Shown: one piece after another, positions 1 through 10,225 of the stretch
Position numbering within the stretch: the first letter of the stretch is position 1
Layout of the letters: every line of letters begins with the position of its first letter
From: Planctomycetota bacterium
Lineage (GTDB): Bacteria; Planctomycetota; UBA1135; GCA-002686595
Assembly: GCA_029259595.1 (NCBI GenBank)
Contig: JAJDEW010000117.1
Coordinates: 1-35,957 of the forward strand
Length of the DNA: 35,957 nucleotides
Direction of reading: 5' to 3'
The notes under the pieces: model-generated
What the model saw: the letters and a program-made list of their open reading frames with translations, nothing else
Database searches by the model: none
Told to the model about the DNA's origin: nothing
Translations under genes and position numbers: made by a program

Positions 1-68
1 GCCCAGGTGTAGACGATCGCCTCCATCACCTGCTCAACCTGGCGGGGAAGCCAGCCGATGGGTTCGGG

Positions 69-2255
69 ATGCAAGCCTGGATCGACACGCACCTTCCTTT
101 GACCGGCACGGGCTGGATCGCCGTCTCGTCCGTCGTCTTCATGGCCTTCGTTCTCCCCTGGCTCTCGCGCCTGCGCCTCGGCCAGAGGATCGCGCGTCTG
201 ACGCGTGCCGTCCAGCATGCGACCGGCGGGAACGCGAGCGCGCTCGAGAGCTTCGAGGGTGGCGGCGGCACGCGCACGCTGGCCCGCGAGGTCCGGGCCC
301 TGCAGCGCGGTCTGACCGAGCGTCTGTCCGAGGCGACGAAGGAACTCTGGAGCGTCAACGATCGTGCACGCGCGTTCAAGGAGCACTACGACGAGTTGCC
401 GGTTCCGTGCTTTCGGTTGGGCGCGGCGCGACGGATCCTGGGCGTCAACCGCGCCGCGCGCGAGCTCTTCGGGCGCGGTGAGTCGGAGCTGCTCGGCAAG
501 GACCTGTCGACCTTCCTCGCCCGTCGCGCCCAACGCTCGAAGGCGGACGACATCGCCCTCGACGTCCTGATGCCGGATCTCGGCGGGACCGGGCGGCTGG
601 TCGAGGTCGAGCGACCCGATGGAACACGCACGCCGGTCCTGTTGTGGGGGACGGCCGTGGCCGAGGCCGGAGTCGGAATCTCGGCGGAGAGCTGCATTGC
701 GCTCGAGACCTCCGGGCTGCGCGACGAGCTGCGCCGCTACGCCGACGACGAGGATCGGCGCGCGCGCCACGAGGCGCTCGAGGCGACGGAACGCCTGGCC
801 GGGCGGCTGGCCGAGGACTTCGAAGGCGAGCTGACCACGATCATCGAGAACGGGCGCACGCTGGTCGAGACGTTCGAAGGCGACGAGGCCGACCGCATGA
901 GTCTCGAGGGCATGACGCGAGCTGCGGAGGGCATCCGCGCGTTGGGCCGCAAGCTGCACGCCTTCAGCCGCCGAAGCGACAGCCGCCCCGAGGTGCTCGC
1001 AGTCAACGACTTCGTTCGCGAACGCGCCGAACGCCTGGGCGAGGCGCTCGGCGCCGACGTGCGGCTCGAAACCAAGCTCGCGGACGACGCCGATGGCGTG
1101 TACTTCGACCCCGAGCAACTCGAGGAGACGCTGGTCCAGCTCGTTGCCAACGCGTCCCAGGCGGCGGGTCGCCGTGGCCACGTCACGATCGAGACCGAGG
1201 TCGTCGCCGACGCTCCCAAGCACGCGCTCGGCCTCGAGGACGAGCGACGCGCGGGGCCTTGGCTGCGCCTCACCGTGCACGACGACGGGCGCGGGATGGA
1301 CCGGCGCACGCTCGCGCGCGTCTTCGAACCGTTCTACTCCGGCAAGAGCCCGCTCGGCGCGCCGCCTGCGACCGAACGCGCGCGCTCCGGCCTCGGCTTG
1401 TCGGCCGTCCACGGCATGGTCGCGCAGAACGGCGGCCTGATCTCGATCGAGAGCGAGCTGGCGCGCGGGACGACGGTGCGGCTGTGGCTGCCGCACGTCG
1501 TGCGCGAGCCGGCGGTGGCACGCACGGCGAACGATGGGTCCGGCGGCCGTACCGTGCTCTTCGTCGCGAGCGACCTGGAGGCGCGTCGACGCGGCGCCTC
1601 CGTCCTGCGTGACGAGGGCTTCTCCGTGCGCACCGCCTCCGATGCGCCTGTCGCCCTGGGGCTGCTCCGCGCGGGCGAGGAGTCCTTCGACTTGATCGTG
1701 GTCGAGTCGGTGCGCTCGCACGCGGGCACGACCCTGCGCGACGAGCTGCTGACGGAGTTCCCGGAGCTCGATCTGCTCTTGCTCGTCGAACCCGACGACG
1801 ACACGCTAGCCCACGAGGCCGGCTCGGGTCTGCACGTCCTGCGTGCCCCGTTCACGCCCTCCGAGCTCGCGCGGACCGTGCGCACGATCCTCGACGGGCC
1901 CACCGCGGTCGAGACCGCGCCCCGCTCCCGGCGCATCCTCGTGATCGACGAGACCGAGGCCGTTCGCACGCTGCTGCGTTCCTTCCTCGAAAGCCTGGGC
2001 CACGATTTCCACCTCGCGAGCGGCGGCGACGACGCCTTCTACGAACTCGAGCGCACCGACTTCGACGTCGTGCTCGGCGATGTCCTGGCCCTGGCGCAGG
2101 AAGACTTCGCGACCCGCTTCCCGCGCGTCAAGGTCATCGCCATGTCCGAGGACGACGGCACCTCCAGCGATCCCGGCGAGGTCTGCGCGACGCTGCGCAA
2201 GCCCTTCAGCAAAGACGAGCTCGAGGCCGCGCTCGAGAAGGCGCGCGCGGTCTGA
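69..2255 (+). CDS. Hybrid sensor histidine kinase-like protein with two receiver domains, phospho-acceptor His missing
   Basis: 728 aa. One N-terminal membrane segment (about residues 15-33) is followed by a coiled linker, a PAS-like domain (about 105-215), a HisKA-like helix pair (about 235-305), a HATPase_c domain (about 345-480) and two receiver-like domains (about 495-610 and 620-728). The ATPase keeps its N box (LVANASQAAG), G1 (DDGRGMD) and G2 (GLGLSAVHG). The HisKA motif, normally AHDFNN, reads AEDFEG, so Glu249 replaces the phospho-acceptor His. The first receiver has Glu546 where the phospho-accepting Asp belongs (DLIVVES). The second keeps Asp671 (VVLGDV) and the Lys-Pro-Phe motif. 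By family it would be a membrane-bound two-component sensor; as written it probably cannot autophosphorylate normally. The frame is open to the left edge of the window, so the true start may lie upstream of this ATG. Confidence 0.85.
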   Translation: MQAWIDTHLPLTGTGWIAVSSVVFMAFVLPWLSRLRLGQRIARLTRAVQHATGGNASALESFEGGGGTRTLAREVRALQRGLTERLSEATKELWSVNDRARAFKEHYDELPVPCFRLGAARRILGVNRAARELFGRGESELLGKDLSTFLARRAQRSKADDIALDVLMPDLGGTGRLVEVERPDGTRTPVLLWGTAVAEAGVGISAESCIALETSGLRDELRRYADDEDRRARHEALEATERLAGRLAEDFEGELTTIIENGRTLVETFEGDEADRMSLEGMTRAAEGIRALGRKLHAFSRRSDSRPEVLAVNDFVRERAERLGEALGADVRLETKLADDADGVYFDPEQLEETLVQLVANASQAAGRRGHVTIETEVVADAPKHALGLEDERRAGPWLRLTVHDDGRGMDRRTLARVFEPFYSGKSPLGAPPATERARSGLGLSAVHGMVAQNGGLISIESELARGTTVRLWLPHVVREPAVARTANDGSGGRTVLFVASDLEARRRGASVLRDEGFSVRTASDAPVALGLLRAGEESFDLIVVESVRSHAGTTLRDELLTEFPELDLLLLVEPDDDTLAHEAGSGLHVLRAPFTPSELARTVRTILDGPTAVETAPRSRRILVIDETEAVRTLLRSFLESLGHDFHLASGGDDAFYELERTDFDVVLGDVLALAQEDFATRFPRVKVIAMSEDDGTSSDPGEVCATLRKPFSKDELEAALEKARAV

Positions 2256-2541
2256 GCCGACCGGCCTGCCGCCGTGGCGCATCGCATGGGAGGCCCGGCC
2301 CGTGACCACGATCCGCGCCGGTCCGATCTCCTGCGCTCGCGCCACGGTTTCGTGGAGCACGGGCCACTCGTGGGCCGTGGTGCGGATCGTCGAGCGAGCC
2401 GCGCCCCAAGGACCGGCTCGAAGTGATCCCGCTCCTGGGCCGTCAGGGCCAAGCCCGAACCGGATGATCTCGAGTTCGGGGCGTCGGGGTGACGTCGGCC
2501 CGCGGTTGAAACTCGCCCCGAGGCGGACCAAAGGAGCCGCC
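2256..2541. other. Intergenic interval with a coding-like minus-strand patch
   Basis: No complete gene is seen between the kinase and the protease. On the minus strand, protein-like stretches such as RTTAHEWPVLHETVARAQEIG lie in different frames separated by a shift. This could be a decayed small gene or chance in GC-rich DNA. I recognise no family. The promoter and ribosome-binding site of the downstream protease must lie at the right end. Confidence 0.3.
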
Positions 2542-3489
2542 ATGAACCCTCTCGCCTCCCTGTCGAGCTCGGTCGCGGACGTCGTCGAACGTGCCGGCCC
2601 GGCCGTGTTGCACGTGCGGACGCTGACGGCGCGGAAGGCGCGGCGCGTCTCGACCGGCCAGGGATCGGGCGTCGTCATCGCCCCCGACGGCTATGCGTTG
2701 ACGAACAGCCACGTCGTCACCGGCGCGCTCGGGGTCGAAGTGGAGTTCCCCGACGGTCGCACGGTTCTTGCGGACGTCGTCGGAGACGATCCGGCCACGG
2801 ACCTGGCGCTCCTGCGCCTGGCCTCGGACGCCGTGCACGCGAGCGTCGAGCTCGGCGACTCGAACGAGCTGCGCGTGGGGGACTTCGTGATCGCCGTCGG
2901 CGCGCCCCTGGGCCTCGCCCAGACCGTGACGCTCGGGATCGTCAGCGCGCTCGGTCGGCGCCTTCCGAGCCGGGCCGGGCGCCACATCGAAGGCGTGATC
3001 CAGACCGACGCGCTCTTGAACGCCGGCAACTCGGGCGGCCCGTTGCTCGATGCGTACGGGCGCGTCATCGGCATCAACACGGCCCTCGTCCAGGGCGCAC
3101 AGGGCCTCTGCTTCGCCGTTCCCTCGAACACCGCGAGCTTCGTCCTGGGCGAGTTCCTGCGCCACGGACGTGTGCGCCGCGCCTACCTCGGCGTGCACGT
3201 GGAAGACGCCTTGCTCACGCGCTCGCTCGCACGCGAGCTCGGCTACGGCGACAACCGCGGCGTGTGCGTGCGCGCCGTCGGAGAGGATTCTCCCGCCTCC
3301 GCCGCCGGCCTGAGGCGCGGCGACGTCCTCCTGCGCCTCGACGGCGTTCGCCTCGAGACGACCGCCGACCTCCACCGCACCCTCGACTCGAACGCGATCG
3401 ACCGCGAGCTCGCGCTCGACTTCACCCGCGCCGGCCAACTCGAGCACCGCACCGTCCGCCCGCAGGAGGCAGAACCGGTCGGCGCCTGA
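2542..3489 (+). CDS. HtrA/Deg-family trypsin-like serine protease with one PDZ domain
   Basis: 315 aa. The start is set by AAGGAG at 2531-2536, five bases before the ATG; the open frame extends upstream but that part does not look like this family. The trypsin-like domain (about 10-205) carries the catalytic triad His57 (TNSHVV), Asp87 (ATDLAL) and Ser164 (NAGNSGGPL). A single PDZ domain follows (about 215-305), with the usual SPASAAGLRRGDVLL segment. HtrA proteases degrade or process misfolded proteins, usually in the periplasm or anchored to the membrane. This one shows no signal peptide or membrane segment, so it may act in the cytoplasm or be exported another way. It is convergent with the next gene, with a hairpin at its stop codon. 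Confidence 0.92.
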   Translation: MNPLASLSSSVADVVERAGPAVLHVRTLTARKARRVSTGQGSGVVIAPDGYALTNSHVVTGALGVEVEFPDGRTVLADVVGDDPATDLALLRLASDAVHASVELGDSNELRVGDFVIAVGAPLGLAQTVTLGIVSALGRRLPSRAGRHIEGVIQTDALLNAGNSGGPLLDAYGRVIGINTALVQGAQGLCFAVPSNTASFVLGEFLRHGRVRRAYLGVHVEDALLTRSLARELGYGDNRGVCVRAVGEDSPASAAGLRRGDVLLRLDGVRLETTADLHRTLDSNAIDRELALDFTRAGQLEHRTVRPQEAEPVGA

Positions 3490-3511
3490 AGCGGCCGCGG
3501 AAACCGCTTCA
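3487..3511. terminator. Putative bidirectional terminator hairpin
   Basis: TGAAGCGG (3487-3494) pairs with CCGCTTCA (3504-3511) around a 9-base loop. The 5' arm starts at the stop codon of the protease gene. It sits between two convergent genes. There is no clear T-run. Confidence 0.45.
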
Positions 3512-3534
3512 GCGGCGCAGACCGCGGCGCCTGC

Positions 3535-4758
3535 TCAGCGCAGGTAAGCCGGCGCGAGGCCGATGTCGTGGTCGGACAACTCGACGTTCCAGGTGTAGAC
3601 CTCGCCCGGTACGAGTTCGACCGAGCGCTCCTGGGAGCGGTACGTCGGCTGTGCGTCCGGGGCTCCGCTCGCAGCCTCGGCCCGGACGAAGCACGTGCCG
3701 GCAGGAACGGGACCCGAAGAGAAGGCCGCATCCGCACCGACCCGGGCCCAACGGTCGACTCCGGGAACGACGGGACACTTCGCGTGCCAGCAGACCAGCA
3801 CGCCGGCCTGGCTCACGGACGATGCGACGCCGGCCCGCGGCCACGACAGCGTTCCGACGACCTGAGCTCCCTTGGTGAGCGTGAGCGTGCAGGCGTTGTC
3901 GACGTGCTCCTGAACCGCGACGCGGTGAAAGTCGCGGAGGGCGAAGTCCGCGTAGACGACCAGAAAGGCGTCCCGTGCCATCAGGTCGCGGAAGGTGAAC
4001 GTTCCGTCGGCTCCGATCTCGGCGCGCGGATGACTCCAGAGCTCCCAGTGCAGGGCTTCGAGGGCCCGGGACCAGGGGTCGGGAACGTTCGGGTTGGTGA
4101 GGTTGTGGTGCGAAGTCGCGTCGTACGCGACGACGAACCCGGAGTCGAGCACCTCCCCGTCCTCGTAGACCGCCCGACCTCTCAAGCTGGCACCCGGATC
4201 GAGCGGAAACACGAGCCTGCCCTCCTGCTCGACGTTCGCGGGTAGCTCTCCCAAGAACCAGCGCCCGAACGCGTAGTCCGGAGCGGAGACGACGATGGTC
4301 CTCCCGTCCTCGGGCCGCGGCAGATCGAAGCAGCCGTTCTCGTCCGTCGAAACGCCCGTGCCTGGACGCAGCCGATCCACGCCGACACGCGCCCCCGCCA
4401 GCCCTGCGGTCGTGCCCCGCTCGACGACGACACCGGCGAGCCACGACGTACCCTGCGCGTCGACGCGCCAGGGTCCGCGATCGACGTTCACCGGCGCGGC
4501 TTCCCGTGGCTTGCCTGTCCGCTCGTTCGTCCTCTCGAACGGCGGGGGATCCACGCGCTCACCGTCGGATCGAGCGGGGTCCGTGAGCATGACCTCGGCC
4601 CTCGTCGTCTCGTTCTCCGGTTCGGAGCGCGTCGCCTGCTCTTCGCGCGGGCGCACTGGAGTCGCGTCGCTTCCCCCGGGGGCTCGCAGCAGGGTCAAGA
4701 GTCCCCATGCGACGAGTGCGCCGAGAGTCGTTGCGAGCGTTGCGTGCCTGGCGTTCAT
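3535..4758 (-). CDS. Membrane-anchored carboxypeptidase-regulatory-like (prealbumin fold) protein
   Basis: 407 aa. One N-terminal hydrophobic segment (about 7-25) acts as signal or anchor, followed by a charged, low-complexity linker (about 30-100). At about 105-170 is a carboxypeptidase-regulatory-like unit: WLAGVVVERGTTAGLAGARV, then STDENGCFDLP, the typical pattern of a beta-sandwich whose second strand pair follows a T/S-D-x-x-G motif. Weaker beta-rich repeats follow to the C-terminus (RGRAVYEDGEVLDSG, GTLSWPRAG). Such proteins are extracytoplasmic and often adhesive or structural. It lies 94 bases downstream of the small membrane protein gene on the same strand, so it may be co-transcribed with it and the probable selenoprotein gene. 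The specific function is unknown. Confidence 0.75.
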   Translation of the reverse strand: MNARHATLATTLGALVAWGLLTLLRAPGGSDATPVRPREEQATRSEPENETTRAEVMLTDPARSDGERVDPPPFERTNERTGKPREAAPVNVDRGPWRVDAQGTSWLAGVVVERGTTAGLAGARVGVDRLRPGTGVSTDENGCFDLPRPEDGRTIVVSAPDYAFGRWFLGELPANVEQEGRLVFPLDPGASLRGRAVYEDGEVLDSGFVVAYDATSHHNLTNPNVPDPWSRALEALHWELWSHPRAEIGADGTFTFRDLMARDAFLVVYADFALRDFHRVAVQEHVDNACTLTLTKGAQVVGTLSWPRAGVASSVSQAGVLVCWHAKCPVVPGVDRWARVGADAAFSSGPVPAGTCFVRAEAASGAPDAQPTYRSQERSVELVPGEVYTWNVELSDHDIGLAPAYLR

Positions 4759-4852
4759 GGCTTGATCTCGTTGTCCGCTCGGCCGCGTCCCTTGCGGCCA
4801 TCCGGGTTCGCTTCACCGGGGATGCGAGACGGCGAGATGGACGGACGCGGTC

Positions 4853-5056
4853 TCACGAGCCTCGGTCCGCGTCCTGCGGTTCCGGCTTCGGCGCCGGCTC
4901 CGTCTTCGACGCCTTGTGCCGCCGGAAGCAGGCCGCGGTCAGCCACGTCAGGATGGCCTCGTCCACGAAGGGGAGCGGGTCGGCGACGACCCAATCGACC
5001 AGCGTGACGAGCAAGAGCAGGAAGCAGGGCCAACGCCGTCGAAGGGTCTGCAGCAT
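4853..5056 (-). CDS. Small membrane protein, DUF6116-like
   Basis: 67 aa. It has one hydrophobic helix (about residues 9-26) running into DPLPFVDEAILTWLTA, a pattern I associate with small DUF6116-like membrane proteins, then a charged Lys/Pro/Glu-rich tail. The ATG lies nine bases after the stop codon of the upstream gene, so translation is probably coupled to it. No enzymatic motif is present. The family assignment comes from the DPLPFVDE segment alone and is tentative; the gene itself is supported by its coding look and tight spacing. Confidence 0.6.
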   Translation of the reverse strand: MLQTLRRRWPCFLLLLVTLVDWVVADPLPFVDEAILTWLTAACFRRHKASKTEPAPKPEPQDADRGS

Positions 5057-5065
5057 CCGACCACT

Positions 5066-6283
5066 CTACCAGCCGTAGGCCCACACATAGGCCGGCGCCA
5101 CGCGCTCCGCCGGGGTGTCGCCCGCGAGCGTCAGCGAGACGCCTATCGGGGCCGGCTCGAGGTCGTCGCCGCGCCCGTTGAACTGGGTGCCGCCCCAGCG
5201 CGTGCCCACGGCGATCAGCTCGAAGCTCGTGAAGCGTCCGTGCTCGCGGTCGAAGTGCGCACGGCCCAGGAGCTCGGCCTCGAAGCCGCGCGTGCGCTCG
5301 GTCGCGGCGTCCTGGTCCCGGAAGCCGTTCACGTCCCAGCGGCCGCGGACTGCGGTGCGCGTCGCGCCGTGCAGCTCGAGCGTCACGAGCGAGCCCTCGA
5401 CGGCGGTGACCGTGCTCTTGAGTTCGGCGTGTTCGACGTCCTGCGCTGCGAACGACGTGACCTGCCCGCGCACGCTGTCGACCAGGTGGAAGCGCACCAG
5501 GCGTTCGACGAGCGACGGCGGCCAGGCGAGCGCGGACCCCGGAACCGTCGGTTCGAGTGGCACGAGCGTCTGCGCCTCCGCGCGCGTGAACCAGGCGAAG
5601 TCCTGGTTCCAGGCCCGCGCGCGCCAGTCGTCGGGAGCGTTCGGTCGCTCGATGTCGCGCGTGATCACGCGCAGCGCGAGACCGTCTTCGGGGTAGCGCG
5701 CTTCCCAGCGCCAGTTCGGGCGCCCCTCGGGCGGAGCTCCGAAGCGCTCTTCGGGCGCGAGCTCCTCCCAGCGCGCGAGTCCCCGCCGCAGCATCGCCGC
5801 CATCGCGCGCGCGTCGCGCGTGTTGATCGAGGCCAGGAGCACCCCGCTGGGCGCCGTCGCGTAGATCCCCTGGCGGGTGTCGCTCGGCACCGTGCGGCCG
5901 GCGAAGTGCCCCTGCTCGGCGATCTGCTGGAACAGTCGGCTCTCGACGTCCTTGCCGCGCTGCAGCCGACCGACCTCGTCGGCCGCGGGCACGTAGCTCG
6001 CCGCCAGCTCGCGCACCTCGGGATCGGACCAGACGGACCGCCTGGCCGCGACGCCGTTGTTTCACGTGCACCCGAGCGGGTGCCCGTTCATCGCCCACAG
6101 GAGCACCGGCCGCCGCTTTTCGTTCGCTTGCTCGACCGCACCCCAGAAGGTCGGCCGCCAGGGGATCTCTTCGTAGGCCAGCTCTTCAGCCGAGGGTTCG
6201 AGCAGCGCGCGCCACTCGGCGAGCGTGCGGCCCTGGAGGTCGTCCTGGACGAGCGGAGCGAGAGCGAGGAGTGCTGCGATCAT
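5066..6283 (-). CDS. Probable selenoprotein: exported thioredoxin-fold-like protein with C-T-U motif (in-frame TGA)
   Basis: 405 residues if the TGA at 6062-6064 is read as selenocysteine (residue 74). The upstream part (residues 1-73) begins with a short hydrophobic leader and ends RRPVLLWAMNGHPLGCT. After the TGA the same frame continues NNGVAARRSVWSDPE without another stop for 331 codons. The strand RPVLLWAM followed by the Cys72-Thr-Sec74 pair is placed where thioredoxin-fold proteins carry CxxC. A 17-base hairpin with GGTC in its loop begins 16 bases after the TGA (separate entry). The downstream part includes RQGIYATAPSGVLLASINTR, like the later strands of a thioredoxin-like domain, then a long unassigned region (about 190-405). 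It is probably periplasmic or membrane-associated and redox-active. It heads a minus-strand cluster with the 67-aa protein. The alternative is a nonsense mutation, or two ORFs with the second starting at the GTG at 6014-6016. Confidence 0.72.
6029..6045 (-). promoter_or_regulatory. Candidate bacterial SECIS hairpin downstream of the in-frame UGA
   Basis: In the mRNA, CCAGGC pairs with GUCUGG (six pairs, one G-U) around the loop GGUCC. The hairpin starts 16 bases after the UGA, and the loop G's lie about 23-24 bases after it, within the spacing of known bacterial SECIS elements. The loop shares GGUC with the apical loop of the E. coli fdhF SECIS, which SelB recognises. The structure is within the coding sequence, as expected in bacteria. 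Confidence 0.6.
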
Positions 6284-6469
6284 GGGAGCAGGCGTTCGGG
6301 AGGCGAAGGGACCGTCCCAGCATACGGCGCGCCCTGCGGCAGCGGGGCTGGCGGGCGGTCAGGAGCGCTCGGTCGCGAGGTCGCATCCTTGCGCCACGTC
6401 GGACGAGCGGCGCGCGCCGACCGACGCGGTCCGGCTCCACGATCTTCGCGTCCACCGCCCGCGACCAAC

Positions 6470-6509
6470 GAGAACGGGGCGGAACCGCGCTCGGTCCCGC
6501 CCCGCTCTC
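6470..6509 (-). terminator. Terminator hairpin downstream of katG
   Basis: GGGGCGG (6476-6482) pairs with CCGCCCC (6497-6503), and the inner ACCG (6484-6487) with CGGT (6492-6495), around a CGCT loop with one mismatch. The outer GAG/CTC can extend it. It lies just past the katG stop codon. There is no long T-run on the minus strand, so strength is uncertain. Confidence 0.6.
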
Positions 6510-6530
6510 AGGGTCGCCGGCCGGATCGGC

Positions 6531-9253
<2,723 letters not shown>

Positions 9254-9560
9254 ATGCCAGCGACCTGCAGGAGAGCCTGCTCTGATCGGCGAAGAGAGTC
9301 AGGGAAACGCTCTCCTTCAAACCCTGATCACGGCACCCTCCTGAGCGTCGCGCGCGCGATCTTCGATCGCCAACACCCCATCCTCGAGAAGGGCCGCAAG
9401 GCGCTGAAACCGATGTCCAGGAACGAGGTCGCGGACGCCGTGGGCGCGTCCAGACCCTGCGCTCCTTCTTCTCCGGCGGAATGGCCAACTGGATGGACGT
9501 TGGCTGAGGGCGCCGCCCCCTCCTCGAGCAAGCGACGCGCCTTCTGACGCCCGCCGCGCT
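9254..9560 (+). pseudogene. rpoN: Decayed fragment of sigma-54 gene rpoN
   Basis: One frame reads TLLSVARAIFDRQHPILEKG then RKALKPMSRNEVADAVG, matching the central RpoN core (TLLKVAxxIVxxQxxFLExG...LRPLTLREVADxxG). The expected HESTVSRxxxNKY segment is then absent. The downstream RpoN motif continues in another frame as QTLRSFFSGGMANW (from 9451), like the LKYFFSGG that follows in intact RpoN, and soon meets a stop. Just upstream, another frame reads DASDLQESLL followed by a stop, resembling the ARDLxECLLLQL segment. So at least one frameshift and internal deletions separate the remnants. The N-terminal activator-binding region and the C-terminal RpoN box are not seen. It cannot make a functional sigma factor; an intact copy would have to be elsewhere. 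Confidence 0.6.
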
Positions 9561-9970
9561 CAAGAGCCAAGTACAGACTTCTCGATCATCGAGCGCTTCA
9601 TCCTCAGCTCGAAGATCTCCTGTTGCAGCTGAACCAAGCGGGGGCAGTCTTCCTTCGGCAAGTAGAAGATCGCGGTCCATTCTCCTGACTCGACCCCCAT
9701 GGAGAAGAACCCACGAGCCTTCTCGAGAACCGGCGTACCTCGGGAACTCAGGCAGCGGTCCTCGTCGAAGGCCCTCAGGAACTCATTCTTCGCTGCAAGG
9801 ACGTACTCGGTGCACAGTCGGTCGAGCTCCGCGTTGACGTCTCTGCTCAACTCGTTGATCTGCCGAGCAGCTGCAGTTGGTGCGACGGAGGTCGAGCAGC
9901 ACTCGGTGACCGCTTTGTCGAGTCGAACAAGACGAGCCCCAAGACACCGACTCCAGAGATCAGAGCTCAA
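9560..9970 (-). CDS. Hypothetical protein
   Basis: 136 aa if started at the TTG at 9968-9970. No family is recognised. The sequence is protein-like: ARQINELSRDVNAELDRLCTEY and LVQLQQEIFELRMKR look like amphipathic or coiled helices flanking a segment that could be beta-rich (GEWTAIFYLPKED). Base composition is lower in GC than in most neighbours. The weak TTG start and an overlapping frame that reads MKRVWLT before a stop, then a hydrophobic ISGVGVLGLVLF, suggest that the N-terminus may be frameshifted, with a signal or anchor lost. It abuts the rpoN remnant, so this gene-poor region may be decaying or recently acquired. Confidence 0.5.
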   Translation of the reverse strand: MSSDLWSRCLGARLVRLDKAVTECCSTSVAPTAAARQINELSRDVNAELDRLCTEYVLAAKNEFLRAFDEDRCLSSRGTPVLEKARGFFSMGVESGEWTAIFYLPKEDCPRLVQLQQEIFELRMKRSMIEKSVLGS

Positions 9971-10225
9971 GTCAACCAGACTCGTTTCATGACTCGCTTA
10001 CCCTGCTGAACGAATCGTACAGCTGTCCAGGAACACCGCCCTCGGCGTTGTTCGGTGGACGCGTAGGTTGCGCCCACTGTCCCTCGCCCACTTCCCATCG
10101 GTGAACAGGGTTCGCAGCACGGAGTCGCGGCGGGTGGCCGAAGAAGTCGGCCGGAGCGCAAGGGAGAGGGCCGGTCGCCGGGGCACCAGGTCAGGTTGCG
10201 AGGGTTTCGTTCCGGCGGGTGCCCG
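9971..10225. other. Intergenic, nothing recognised
   Basis: About 255 bases between the hypothetical gene and the acyltransferase gene. Short open frames here lack coding character. No clear hairpin or promoter is seen. Confidence 0.4.

Noticed and set aside
2256..2541. Possible small minus-strand gene between kinase and protease
   Set aside because: The coding-like pieces are in different frames and no family is recognised; kept only as a low-confidence note.
6014..6016. GTG at 6014-6016 as a true start of a separate 316-aa protein
   Set aside because: It would cut into the thioredoxin-like region and discard an in-frame, coding-like upstream part; reading through the TGA explains both parts.
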